DNA of 64,000 bases from Spirosoma endbachense (GTDB lineage Bacteria > Bacteroidota > Bacteroidia > Cytophagales > Spirosomataceae), in assembly GCF_010233585.1 (NCBI RefSeq), contig NZ_CP045997.1, forward strand, positions 9,086,876-9,150,875, written 5' to 3'. The translations under genes were made by a program, and so were the position numbers. Shown here piece by piece: positions 35,849-45,138 of this stretch (positions are counted from its first letter, which is position 1; every line of letters starts with the position of its first letter). The notes beneath the pieces are model-generated. The model was not told the DNA's origin and did not search any database. It worked only from the letters and a program-made list of their open reading frames with translations.

Positions 35849-35997
35849 AAATTAACTGTTAGAACGCACACATGAGTGATAGTTTGCTTTATCCTTACCA
35901 CCAATGAGTCTGAAATGATTTACTAATCTATCTACTGGCTATTTATTTACTAGTCGGTTGTGTTTCAGCTAATGTAAAGAGGTCAGGATGAATGAAC

Positions 35998-38900
35998 CTA
36001 TTCTTCAGCCTGATGGTGGACAGTAATGGCTTCAAACGATAATACGACCCCATCATTGAGCTTTACCGCCGATGCGTGATGCCATTGGTTAACTGATCCG
36101 TCCTCATACTGCAACTGAAAGCGTTTTGATTCTCCTGTTTCGACCACCAGTTTCAGAATAGCAAACAAGCCGGATTTTCTGAAAGATTTGTTGATGGTGG
36201 AAAAGCGTTTTCCTACGAGGTTTGTTTGGTTAATAGTAAGCTCCGCAGCTTTGTTAACGACCTGATACTCAAAGTCTATAAGTTCGCCATGCTCATTTCG
36301 TATGCTTTGTAAAACGCTGATGCCATTGAGCGATGAGTCAAAAACTGATTGCAGAAGCGCTGTACTTTGAGCCAGGGCAACCGTACGTTCCTGGACACGT
36401 CGGTCCAGTTCCTGATTTAGTTCTTTTTGCAGATGCATATCGGCAGAGCTGCCAATGTAACCTCCAAAGGTTCCATCGGGTGCAAACATGGGCTGGGCAT
36501 TCTCCAGCATCCAGTGATACTCGCCATCGTATCGACGCAAACGGTATTCGGAGCTAAACGGTTTTCTGCCTGCGATGTGTTCATAATACGTTGTCTCATA
36601 CCCTTTTCGGTCATCAGGGTGTAGATTCGGTGCCCACCCGTGTTTCGTTATATCTTCGAGCGTACGGCCTGTATAATCAGCCCATACTTTGTTGATAAAC
36701 GTGTATTTCCCATCGGGACCAGTAACCCAGATAAGACTGGGTGCGTTGTTGGCAATCTGGTGAAACCAGGCTTCCCGTTCGGCCAGCAGGCGTTGCGCCC
36801 GACGGTGTTCGGTAATATCTTCAATGGCAAGCAGAATTGCTTCCTGCTGACGTACCACCCGACGGGCATTTAAGGAGAGAACTTTACTGCCAACCCGCAC
36901 GTCAGGTGATGAGTAGGTGAACTCAAAGCCCTGAATCTGAGTGCCATGGGTAGCTACATCCGTCAGCATCAGGCGAAGCTCAGGAATGTCCCACTGGCGG
37001 TTGCCCAGTTCATAAATAAGCTGTCGTTCTGTAGCATCTTCTTTAGTGCCAAAGATCCGGTAGAATGTCTGGTTCGCACTTTTTACCCGCAGGTCGGTAT
37101 CCAGCACCAATGTAGCCTCCCGAATTGTACCGAAGATATCCTCGGCAAACTGGTGGGCCTCTGACAACTGATCATTTCGAACCTGCAATTCCTGATTGAT
37201 CGTCAGCAGTTCTTCGTTGGTCGATTCGATTTCTTCTTTACTGGTTTCGAGTTCTTCGTTGATACTCTGCAACTCCTCATTGCTGCTGATGATTTCTTCA
37301 TTGGCCGATTGCAGTTCTTCATTACTGGCTTCCTGTTCCTCGATAATGGAGCGCATATCCTCGCGAAGATTGGCCAATTCATCTTCCAGTTCTTTGATCC
37401 GGCGATTGCGTGCATCGGCTGATCGGTTAGAAGGAGCTACTGGTGGCTCAACTTCTTCAAAGATGATCAGGAATAGGCGCTCTTCGGTATTCGTGTTTAG
37501 CGGAACAGCTTCAATCGAAACGTAATGAACCTTATCTTTAAGCCGAACTTCCAGGCCACTTTTACGTATGGGCTCGCCTGATTTCTGCGCTTTATGGATC
37601 GTGTTGCGCAGCTCAAAAACCAACGACGGGCGGGCCATTTTAATCAGGTTCAGGCTGGCTTTGCCCGGTGCCGGTTCGAGAAACAGACTTGTTGAGCCGC
37701 GAAACTGAAGAATTTCCAGATCCTGATTCACCAGCACGCAGGCCGGTATGTACTGACTAAGCAGTAAATTATCCACTACTTTATCCAGATCGTTTCCTGA
37801 GTTCGGAAAACGGTCTGCTGACGAACTATTCATCTTGGGAGAAAGGAGCTGTCTGTTTGCTGATCCGGGCAGGGTGCCATCCAATTGGCGCGGGCTCATG
37901 GTAAACGTGGCTCGACTGTCTACATCATTTTTCCGAATAAAAATTTTGTAGTTTTTCTCGAACTGCGAAAACAACGGAGCCGAAGAGCCTACCGTTTCCG
38001 ATTTCCCCAACACCAGGAATCCGCTTGGATTCAGTGCGTAATGAAACGTAACGATGGCTTTTCGCTGTAAAGTCGTATCCAGGTAAATGAGCAGATTGCG
38101 ACAGCTGATAAGATCCAGGCGAGAAAATGGCGGATCTTTGAGCAAATTATGCGGGGCAAATACGCAGAGATCCCGTACTGACTTATTAATGCGATAGTGA
38201 TCATCGACTTTTGTGAAGTAGCGTTGTAAACGCGAGGTCGATACATCAACTACTTCGCTGCGTGTATAACTGCCCAACCGTGCTTTGGCCACCGCCGACT
38301 CACTCAAATCGGTTGCAAAGATCTGAATCGTCATGCTTGTCGCCCGGTCGCCCAGCACTTCCAGCAGCAGCATGGCTATGGAGTAGGCTTCCTGCCCCGT
38401 TGAGCAGGCCGTAATCCAGATGCGCAGCGGGGCGCGGCTGGATTTATTTTTAATCAGTTGAGGGAATAATACTTTCTGGAGGTAATCCATCGTATCGGCA
38501 TCCCGGAAAAAGCTCGTTACGTTGATCAGTAAATCATCGTAGAGCATAGCTGCTTCTTCCGGATGCTGGCGCAAATAGTCTGCGTAATCACGCAGGGTAT
38601 CCAGCTTGTATAGCAACGTCCGGCGGATAATACGTCGCCGGATGGTTGTTAGCTTATAATGGCTAAAATCGGTACCCGTCATCCGGCGCAGTAACTGGAT
38701 AATACTCCGGAGGTCGTCGCTGGATACTTCTTCATCCATCAACTCTGCTTGTGCCGTTTGCAGGAAAATAGAAGGTAGTTGACTAAGCCGTTCCAGTTCG
38801 TGGGCAATTTCGGCTGGCGAAAGAACACGGTCTACCACACCTTCAGAAATAGCCGACCGGGGCATACTTTGAAACTGGGCGGTTTCATCCTGGGCAAACG

Positions 38901-39384
38901 TAAAACCACCGGCCGCTTTGATGGCGCGCATACCCAGCGTTCCGTCGGATGCGGTTCCCGATAGAATGACCGCAATGGCTCCCTCTTTCTGTCGTTCGGC
39001 CAGTGATAGAAAAAACTGGTCGATTGGCATATGTATGCCTGAAATACCTGACCGGTTGCGGGGAAGAAGCGTTAATACACCATCGATCACTTCCAGATCA
39101 CGGTCGGGCGGTATGACATAGACGTGATTTGGCTCAATTTTAAGCATATGTTCAGCCTCCAGAACCGGCATTGCTGTAACACGACCGAGTATGTCCGGTA
39201 AATGGCTCTCAAAAGTCGGATCGAGGTGCTGAATATAAACGTAGGCCAGTTCCGTTGTTGCCGATAGATTCGAGAGCAGTTCTGAAACGGCTTCAATACC
39301 ACCAGCCGATGCGCCAATAGCAACAATCGGTATTGGCGACGACGGCGTTTGATTCGCTAAGGGTGTGGATTTTTTTTTAGCCAT
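35998..39384 (-). CDS. CheB-CheR-PAS fusion protein
   Basis: 1128 residues. Residues 17-205: CheB methylesterase, with Ser26 (IGASAGGIE), His53 (YIQHLDP) and Asp near 148 (SGTASDGTLGM). Residues 220-490: CheR N-terminal and methyltransferase domains (WITACSTGQEAYSIA binds S-adenosylmethionine; LISCRNLLIYLD). A coiled coil at about 660-740 repeats SNEELQSxNEEx heptads. Three PAS-like domains follow, including one with a PAC tail (FSSEYRLRRYDGEYHWML). The chain ends after a PAS domain (VVLSFEAITVHHQ), with no histidine kinase domain, unlike many relatives. It probably adds and removes methyl groups in a non-chemotaxis sensory pathway. Confidence 0.94.
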   Translation of the reverse strand: MAKKKSTPLANQTPSSPIPIVAIGASAGGIEAVSELLSNLSATTELAYVYIQHLDPTFESHLPDILGRVTAMPVLEAEHMLKIEPNHVYVIPPDRDLEVIDGVLTLLPRNRSGISGIHMPIDQFFLSLAERQKEGAIAVILSGTASDGTLGMRAIKAAGGFTFAQDETAQFQSMPRSAISEGVVDRVLSPAEIAHELERLSQLPSIFLQTAQAELMDEEVSSDDLRSIIQLLRRMTGTDFSHYKLTTIRRRIIRRTLLYKLDTLRDYADYLRQHPEEAAMLYDDLLINVTSFFRDADTMDYLQKVLFPQLIKNKSSRAPLRIWITACSTGQEAYSIAMLLLEVLGDRATSMTIQIFATDLSESAVAKARLGSYTRSEVVDVSTSRLQRYFTKVDDHYRINKSVRDLCVFAPHNLLKDPPFSRLDLISCRNLLIYLDTTLQRKAIVTFHYALNPSGFLVLGKSETVGSSAPLFSQFEKNYKIFIRKNDVDSRATFTMSPRQLDGTLPGSANRQLLSPKMNSSSADRFPNSGNDLDKVVDNLLLSQYIPACVLVNQDLEILQFRGSTSLFLEPAPGKASLNLIKMARPSLVFELRNTIHKAQKSGEPIRKSGLEVRLKDKVHYVSIEAVPLNTNTEERLFLIIFEEVEPPVAPSNRSADARNRRIKELEDELANLREDMRSIIEEQEASNEELQSANEEIISSNEELQSINEELETSKEEIESTNEELLTINQELQVRNDQLSEAHQFAEDIFGTIREATLVLDTDLRVKSANQTFYRIFGTKEDATERQLIYELGNRQWDIPELRLMLTDVATHGTQIQGFEFTYSSPDVRVGSKVLSLNARRVVRQQEAILLAIEDITEHRRAQRLLAEREAWFHQIANNAPSLIWVTGPDGKYTFINKVWADYTGRTLEDITKHGWAPNLHPDDRKGYETTYYEHIAGRKPFSSEYRLRRYDGEYHWMLENAQPMFAPDGTFGGYIGSSADMHLQKELNQELDRRVQERTVALAQSTALLQSVFDSSLNGISVLQSIRNEHGELIDFEYQVVNKAAELTINQTNLVGKRFSTINKSFRKSGLFAILKLVVETGESKRFQLQYEDGSVNQWHHASAVKLNDGVVLSFEAITVHHQAEE

Positions 39385-39546
39385 TTATGGAACTCCGAAA
39401 ACTTATCGGTAAGGAGAGGGTTTGGAAACTATACAACAAATAAACTGACGGGATGATTGACCAAACCTCTATTCTGCCTGGCTAACTGGACTGTTTTGGC
39501 AAACATAGTCATATATGTATCGTAAAAGTAACAGCTAATCAGCGAT

Positions 39547-40593
39547 ATGGCAAAACGAAACATTATTGTTATAGGCGCTTCGGCCGGTGGCGTTTATGCG
39601 CTAAAGAAGTTGGTGGAATCGCTGCCTGCTAACTTCGACGCGGCTGTCTTTGTTGTTCAGCATATATCCCCTCATTCTCCGAGTTTCCTGCCCGACATTC
39701 TAATGGCTGCCGGCCCTCTGCCCGTTACTCACCCAACCGACGGAGAAATCATTCAGACCGGCAGGATCTATATTGCGCCACCCGACTACCACATGCTGGT
39801 TGAATATGACCAGGTAATCGTAAAAAAAGGGCCGAAAGAAAACCGGTTCCGGCCTTCGATTGACGCGTTATTTCGGTCGGCGGCTTATACGTACGGCCCC
39901 CGAGTGATCGGTATTGTGCTAACGGGTATGCTAAACGACGGCACCTCGGGCATGTGGTCCGTGAAACGGTTGGGGGGCGTTGGTGTCATTCAGGACCCGG
40001 CAGATGCTATGTATGCCAGTATGCCCGACAGTGTGCTGGAGTACGTCGATGTCGATTATGTTGTTCCTGTTTCCAAAATGGCCTTTTTGCTTGAAGACTT
40101 AATCAAAGAAAACGTTACAGTTAAGCCAGAAATACCAGTCGAAGAAACCGAACTCATGGCAACTGAGATTAACATTGCGGCTCAGGAAAACGCGTTCGAA
40201 CTGGGTATTCAGGACATGGGTGAACTAACACGCTTAACCTGTCCGGAATGCAATGGAGCACTAATTAGTATTAAAGAAGGAAAGCTTATTCGGTACCGGT
40301 GCCATACCGGACATGCGTTTACGGCAAGTACGTTGCTTGCTGCAACCACTAAAGATGTAGAAGAATCATTCTGGAAAGCGATTCGCAGCCTCGAAGAAAC
40401 CGTAATTCTGCTGGAACAATCCGGAAAACAGTTTGCGGAGGGAGGGAATGAAAAAGCCGCCCGTCATTATATGGAAAAAGCGCGCGAAGCCCGCGAACGG
40501 GCGCGGAGAACCCACGATTTTGTTTATCAACAGGAGCAGCTAAGCGAAGACAAGATCGTTACTGTCAATAAACCCCAAATTAATCAATCGTAG
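39547..40593 (+). CDS. CheB-type methylesterase with zinc-ribbon-like C-terminal extension
   Basis: 348 residues. Residues 1-190 are a CheB catalytic domain without receiver: IGASAGGVYALKKL (Ser), VVQHISPHSP (His) and LTGMLNDGTSGM (Asp). After a linker, CPEC and RCHTGH (about residues 233-258) form a zinc-ribbon-like knuckle, then a helical tail (DVEESFWKAIRSLEETVILLEQ, HYMEKAREARERARRTHDF). It is divergent from the CheB-CheR-PAS gene, with 162 bases between. Lack of a receiver suggests regulation by protein partners or by the tail. Confidence 0.92.
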   Translation: MAKRNIIVIGASAGGVYALKKLVESLPANFDAAVFVVQHISPHSPSFLPDILMAAGPLPVTHPTDGEIIQTGRIYIAPPDYHMLVEYDQVIVKKGPKENRFRPSIDALFRSAAYTYGPRVIGIVLTGMLNDGTSGMWSVKRLGGVGVIQDPADAMYASMPDSVLEYVDVDYVVPVSKMAFLLEDLIKENVTVKPEIPVEETELMATEINIAAQENAFELGIQDMGELTRLTCPECNGALISIKEGKLIRYRCHTGHAFTASTLLAATTKDVEESFWKAIRSLEETVILLEQSGKQFAEGGNEKAARHYMEKAREARERARRTHDFVYQQEQLSEDKIVTVNKPQINQS

Positions 40594-40670
40594 GGTTTGA
40601 AGTGAAAGCCGTGCCACGGTTATTATGAACGAAATTAGTAACCGTGGCACGGCTTTCACTTCAAACCCTA
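40591..40670. repeat. dispersed hairpin element, copy 2 (perfect arms)
   Basis: Perfect 32-base arms (40591-40622 and 40639-40670) with a 16-base loop. The inner end of each arm is the shared core (right arm TAACCGTGGCACGG), the outer end TAGGG. The left arm starts inside the stop codon region of the CheB gene. It lies between convergent genes and touches a second hairpin at 40689. Confidence 0.92.
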
Positions 40671-40688
40671 CAATCGTAATCAATGCCA

Positions 40689-40732
40689 AACCCTACAGGC
40701 AACGGAATAAAAACGTTGTCGCCTGTAGGGTT
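40689..40732. terminator. second hairpin between CheB and TonB-receptor genes
   Basis: Arms AACCCTACAGGC (40689-40700) and GCCTGTAGGGTT (40721-40732), extended by AACG/CGTT after a 3-base bulge. It ends 6 bases after the 3' end of the TonB-dependent receptor gene and may terminate it. Its AACCCTACA word is the same as the outer end of the hairpin element at 40591. Confidence 0.6.
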
Positions 40733-40738
40733 CTTTCG

Positions 40739-43120
40739 TTAAAACGCCACCCGATAGCTCAGTACTGGAATCAGCCCTGTACCATAAAACGTTTTGATTG
40801 TTCCACTGGACGTATCAAATGAGCGCCCATAAACATTCTGACGATTCACCGCATTCTGAAGATCGAGGGAGAGCGTGCGCGTTGACCGAAGCTTATTTTT
40901 CTTCCAGCTTAGCCGGATATCGGGACGAAAGTAATCAGGCAATTGCTCTGTAAACGACTGACTATCTATGTACTCTGTCTGGCCCAGCCGTTTCGATTCG
41001 GCCAGGTCGATTGGCGTGTCGCGGTAACCCCCGTAGTAGCTGAGTTTAAGATTCAGGCCAAATACATTGGAGCCATTCGTCCATTCTTTACCGACCAGCA
41101 GGCTCTGGGCATGGCGACCGTTCCAGCGGGTGTTCCGCCATATACCGTCCGATCCCTGATACTCTGAATTGTATAACGACGACGAAACCAGGAAATACAG
41201 ACCATGATGCAGGAACTGTTCCAGGGTTAATTCCAGCCCGTAGTTGCGACCGTGGCCGTTGTTCACCAGATTCCGGTCAGCCGACCCGCTGAAGCTATTC
41301 GTGATCGCGAACGCGTCCCGTTTATTGGTACTTACCGGAATGTCGAACAGCCATTGGTAGTATGTCTCAACTTTCAGCCGCAACGGTGGGCCATCAGCCT
41401 TGTTGTTGAGCCGACGGTCGTAGGCCAGCACGTAATGGTGCGAGCGCGAAAATCCCAGGTTTCGGTTTGTGGGCGAGGGAATATCGCTGGATTGACTGGC
41501 TGGAAGCACGAAGTAAGTAGCTGGATTCTGTAACTGACTATGCAGGCCATACCCAAAACTCAGCGACTGATTTGGTGTGAATCCCCACCGAATTGATCCA
41601 CGTGGTTCCAGTGCCGATGTGCCATTAAGAGTTAAGTGAAGGTAGTGTACGCCAGCGTTCATCGTCACTTGCTCCGATAACCGGTAGTTCCATTGCCCAA
41701 AGGCTTGCAACGTGCTGGTTCGGTCGCTCACCCGAACGCGCGTAAGCATTTGCTGTTCTTCGGCTTCCCACGATCGCTGGGTAAGATCGTACTGGAGCTG
41801 AGTGCCGATCAGACCGGTGCGGAAGGTATGTTGCGCGTTGAGTTTATACGTCAGCGTTGACGATAAAATTCGTTTCTGGGTCTGATACGATGCGTTATCC
41901 CGTTCGGAAGCCAGATAATTGCTGGAGGGTTCAAGGCGCTCGGTGCGATACTTGTTTTCGTAGCCAGAAACGAGCAATATCGTTTTTAGCAGGGCCTTGC
42001 GACCAAAAGGCATCGTATGGGTAAGGCCAGCCGCACCCGTATTTGATCGGAAATCGTCGTTATATCGATCAAATTCATATTCCCATTTCGTTGAATCCGT
42101 CAGCGCGTTGATCTTGCTGCTGCTCAAACCGCCAAAGCCAAAAAGGGTAAATGTGCCTGCTTTCTTCGTCGGTAAATAAACGTTGAACGACAAGTCCTGA
42201 AACACACGATCGCCAGTGCCAATGTCGGCACCCAATTTTGAAATCAGGCCCAGCGTCGAATACCGATAATTTATTAAAAAAGAACCCGAATAGCCTTTCG
42301 CAATTGGTCCTTCGGCAGCCAGATCCAATCCCAGTACGCCAGCCTGTACGGTGTATTCGCGTTTGGTGTTGTTTCCCCGACGCAGCCTCAGATCGAAAAC
42401 ACCCGACAGGGCATTGCCGTATTCGGCGGGGAACGCACCCGTCAGAAAATCGGAGTTGGCCAGTAGCTGAGCACTCAGGATTGATATACCGCCCCCGGCC
42501 GTGCCCAAACCAGAAAAGTGATTCGGATTCGGAATCTCAACGCCTTCCATCCGCCATAACAGGCCATTGGGCGCGTTTCCCCGAATCACGATGTTGTTTC
42601 CGCCATCGTCGGCCCCAACCACACCGGCATAGGCAGTAGCCATACGGGCCGGATCATTGACGGCTGCTGCAAATTTCTGCGTTTCTTCCACCGAGAACGT
42701 CCGGGCCGATACAGCAGCCATTTCGTTGAGGGGCTTGTCTTTTTCGACGGTTGGCCGAACGTTCACTTCCGATAACTGATTGACGGCTTCTTCCAATGAT
42801 ACGCTGAGCACCAGCTCTTTACCTGCATCGACGGTGATGTTTTGCAGAAGGATATTTTTATAACCGACAGCGCTGATTTGCAGGGTCTGCCGTCCGACAG
42901 GGATTTTAGTTAACAGAAACTGACCAGTTGGATCGGTGCTGGTGCCCTGAAGCGGAGACGTGTTGAGCACAACAACCGTGGCTCCGGGAAGGGGTGTTTG
43001 CAGGCTTTGGTCCATCACTGTACCCCTGATGGTTTGGGTAAAGGGTTGAGCGAAGAGCGAACAGGAAGTCAGGCAAAGGCCGATGAAGAGGAGCCTGCGG
43101 GCAATTGATAAGATCTGCAT
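40739..43120 (-). CDS. TonB-dependent receptor with carboxypeptidase-like domain
   Basis: 793 residues. A signal peptide (LLFIGLCLTSCSLFAQ) is followed by a CarboxypepD_reg-like domain (IRGTVMDQSLQTPLPGATVVVLN), a plug (DPARMATAYAGVVGADDGGNNIVIRGNAPNGLLWRMEGVEIPNPNHF in pieces; FDLRLRRGNN) and a beta-barrel ending in LIPVLSYRVAF with the terminal Phe of outer-membrane proteins. It has no STN domain and is not of SusC type, nor is a SusD gene nearby. Import of a siderophore or other small substrate is likely. It is divergent from the sigma/FecR set, 166 bases apart. Confidence 0.93.
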   Translation of the reverse strand: MQILSIARRLLFIGLCLTSCSLFAQPFTQTIRGTVMDQSLQTPLPGATVVVLNTSPLQGTSTDPTGQFLLTKIPVGRQTLQISAVGYKNILLQNITVDAGKELVLSVSLEEAVNQLSEVNVRPTVEKDKPLNEMAAVSARTFSVEETQKFAAAVNDPARMATAYAGVVGADDGGNNIVIRGNAPNGLLWRMEGVEIPNPNHFSGLGTAGGGISILSAQLLANSDFLTGAFPAEYGNALSGVFDLRLRRGNNTKREYTVQAGVLGLDLAAEGPIAKGYSGSFLINYRYSTLGLISKLGADIGTGDRVFQDLSFNVYLPTKKAGTFTLFGFGGLSSSKINALTDSTKWEYEFDRYNDDFRSNTGAAGLTHTMPFGRKALLKTILLVSGYENKYRTERLEPSSNYLASERDNASYQTQKRILSSTLTYKLNAQHTFRTGLIGTQLQYDLTQRSWEAEEQQMLTRVRVSDRTSTLQAFGQWNYRLSEQVTMNAGVHYLHLTLNGTSALEPRGSIRWGFTPNQSLSFGYGLHSQLQNPATYFVLPASQSSDIPSPTNRNLGFSRSHHYVLAYDRRLNNKADGPPLRLKVETYYQWLFDIPVSTNKRDAFAITNSFSGSADRNLVNNGHGRNYGLELTLEQFLHHGLYFLVSSSLYNSEYQGSDGIWRNTRWNGRHAQSLLVGKEWTNGSNVFGLNLKLSYYGGYRDTPIDLAESKRLGQTEYIDSQSFTEQLPDYFRPDIRLSWKKNKLRSTRTLSLDLQNAVNRQNVYGRSFDTSSGTIKTFYGTGLIPVLSYRVAF

Positions 43121-43286
43121 GGAGCGTGTGTTAGTTTGTTCTCCCGACAGTTATTTCGTTCGATTCCCCTATGTCAATTGCCTATTTTTCAGGTAAATAG
43201 ATAAAAAATAATTTTATTTTAGAGGAGCGTAGGGGTTTACCGATAACTAGGTGTCTTATCGCTGACCAAGCGCATGTGCAGCGAAA

Positions 43287-43994
43287 ATGATAGCTTTGCC
43301 GCATCCAATCATCCATCTACCTAAGTCAGTGCAACCAACTGAACAGGACGTATTATCGGCAATCCGGCAGGGCAACGAACGTGTTTTCGAGGCTGTGTTC
43401 CGACAGCACTATGCTCCGTTATGCCGGTATGCCCGTCAATTTTTGCCCGATGCCGACGATGCCGAAGAAGAAGTGCAGGCCATGTTTCTGACACTTTGGG
43501 AAAAACGCGACGGCCTCCTGATAACCATTTCGCTGAAGTCCTATTTATTCCGGGCTGTGCATAATCGCTGCCTGAATCGAATCAAGCATTTTGCCATTCG
43601 TGACGAACACCGGCAGCATACGCTCTATACCGGAGAAACAACGGCTGAATCACCGGTGCAGGCGCTTCTCGGCGACGAACTGTCTGACCGATTGCAGGCC
43701 GCTATTGGAAAATTGCCCGAACAGTGCCGGCTGGCATTTACGCTTAGTCGGTTTGAGGAATTGAAATACCAGGAAATTGCCGATCAACTGGGTATTTCGG
43801 TTAAAACAGTCGAAAATCAGATTGGCAAGGCACTTCGTATTCTGCGTACTGAATTGAGCGATTATTTACCCGTGGCATTAATACTGATGAGTAGTGTAAA
43901 ATGGCTAGTAAATCACATGACATGGTTCATTAATACGACCTTGCTGCTGATACTCGTTATTCTTCATTGTACATTATCCATCGTTCATTTGTAA
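43287..43994 (+). CDS. ECF RNA polymerase sigma factor (FecI-like)
   Basis: 235 residues. Region 2 (VFEAVFRQHYAPLCRYARQFLPDADDAEEEVQAMFLTLWEKR) and region 4 (LPEQCRLAFTLSRFEELKYQEIADQLGISVKTVENQIGKALRILR) are clear, typical of Bacteroidota FecI-like sigma factors that pair with FecR. The last about 45 residues are hydrophobic (LILMSSVKWLVNHMTWFINTTLLLILVILH), and the final codons run into a word-like repeat (TTCATTGTACATTATCCATC), as if an original stop had been lost. It is 3 bases upstream of the FecR gene. Confidence 0.93.
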   Translation: MIALPHPIIHLPKSVQPTEQDVLSAIRQGNERVFEAVFRQHYAPLCRYARQFLPDADDAEEEVQAMFLTLWEKRDGLLITISLKSYLFRAVHNRCLNRIKHFAIRDEHRQHTLYTGETTAESPVQALLGDELSDRLQAAIGKLPEQCRLAFTLSRFEELKYQEIADQLGISVKTVENQIGKALRILRTELSDYLPVALILMSSVKWLVNHMTWFINTTLLLILVILHCTLSIVHL

Positions 43995-43997
43995 GAC

Positions 43998-45089
43998 ATG
44001 GCAGACCAACGACCCATAGACGACGCCCTGCTGGCTAAATTCCTGGCGGGCGAAACCGACCCCGGCGAGTCGGCGCGGGTGCAACAGTGGCTCGCCAGTC
44101 AGAACTCGGCTCCAATGGAGCCCAGCCAGGATGACTTTGCCCACTTTGAACGCATCTGGCAGGACGCCAAACCTGCCGACACCCGACCAATTGATACCGA
44201 ATCCGCCTGGCAGTCGGTTCAGCGAAAAATGCGGCACTCGGACGCCGACGCCCAATCGGTTTCGCAGCCTGACCCGATCATCCAACCAATGCCTGTTCGG
44301 CGCGAAGAGCAGAACCTGGCGCAGGAAAGGGAGTCACAACGACGCCAGCCGATCTGGAATCAATCGATCTGGCGGGTAGCTGCCATGCTTTTGCTCACAG
44401 TTGGTGTGGGTTGGATGGCTTTTCGTTTTCTGAATCAAACCAAACCCGTCGAGCAGTTTCTGACTTTCTCGACAACCAATCGCCAGGCTGAACGAATTTT
44501 ACCGGATGGGACTAAAATTTTACTGAATCGACATTCGAGTCTCCGCTACCCAGCTACGTTCGATGATGACCATCGGGACGTAACGCTGACCGGCGAAGCT
44601 TTTTTTGACGTCATGCCGGATGCGCAGAGGCCCTTCCGAATCCAGGCCCGGCAGACGTCAGTGCAGGTGCTTGGCACATCGTTTAATGTCCGGGCCTATG
44701 ACGCGAATGTGAGCGTTGCCGTTCGGACGGGGAAAGTACGATTTGCCAGTAAGCGAAAAGCCGTGTTGCTGACCAAAAATCAGCAGGCAACCTTTGAAGC
44801 CAAAGGGGATACGATCCGCCGGTCGCTTCAGGTGCTTCCCAATGAATTTGCCTATAAAACGGGACAGCTGGTGTTCGATAATGAACCTTTGCGTGAGGTT
44901 GTGCAGACACTAAACCGGGTTTATGATGCCGATGTACGCCTTGGAAATCAGGTACTTGGTGATTGTCGGTTAACGACCCGCTTTACGAATGCGACCCTGG
45001 ATGCTGTTGTGGTCATCACTGCCGAAACGCTGAAACTGAAGGTCAGGCATGTGGGTAAACAGGTGATTTTAGACGGAACCTGTCAGTAA
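43998..45089 (+). CDS. FecR-family anti-sigma/sensor protein
   Basis: 363 residues, 3 bases after the sigma factor gene. The N-terminal cytoplasmic part has a FecR_N-like ALLAKFLAGETDPGESARVQQWL. A single transmembrane helix (RVAAMLLLTVGVGWMAFRFL) leads to the periplasmic FecR domain (ERILPDGTKILLNRHSSLRYPATF, GEAFFDVMPDAQRPFRIQA, VQVLGTSFNVRAYD, VRTGKVRF) and a C-terminal domain (LVFDNEPLREVVQTLNRVYDADVRL). It holds or activates the sigma factor on a signal from the outer membrane. Confidence 0.95.
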   Translation: MADQRPIDDALLAKFLAGETDPGESARVQQWLASQNSAPMEPSQDDFAHFERIWQDAKPADTRPIDTESAWQSVQRKMRHSDADAQSVSQPDPIIQPMPVRREEQNLAQERESQRRQPIWNQSIWRVAAMLLLTVGVGWMAFRFLNQTKPVEQFLTFSTTNRQAERILPDGTKILLNRHSSLRYPATFDDDHRDVTLTGEAFFDVMPDAQRPFRIQARQTSVQVLGTSFNVRAYDANVSVAVRTGKVRFASKRKAVLLTKNQQATFEAKGDTIRRSLQVLPNEFAYKTGQLVFDNEPLREVVQTLNRVYDADVRLGNQVLGDCRLTTRFTNATLDAVVVITAETLKLKVRHVGKQVILDGTCQ

Positions 45090-45138
45090 ATAGGGGTAAC
45101 CGCCCGGTTGGCTGTCTTGGTTGAAAATTACCACTAGA

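Noticed and set aside
37196..37525. A Ser-rich + strand frame of 109 codons
   Set aside because: It is the antisense of the Glu-rich heptad repeats of the CheB-CheR-PAS coiled coil.
43291..43298. TAGCTTTG as a -7 promoter box before the sigma factor
   Set aside because: It lies inside the first codons of the gene with its ATG at 43287; it would be a promoter only if the true start were the GTG at 43329.
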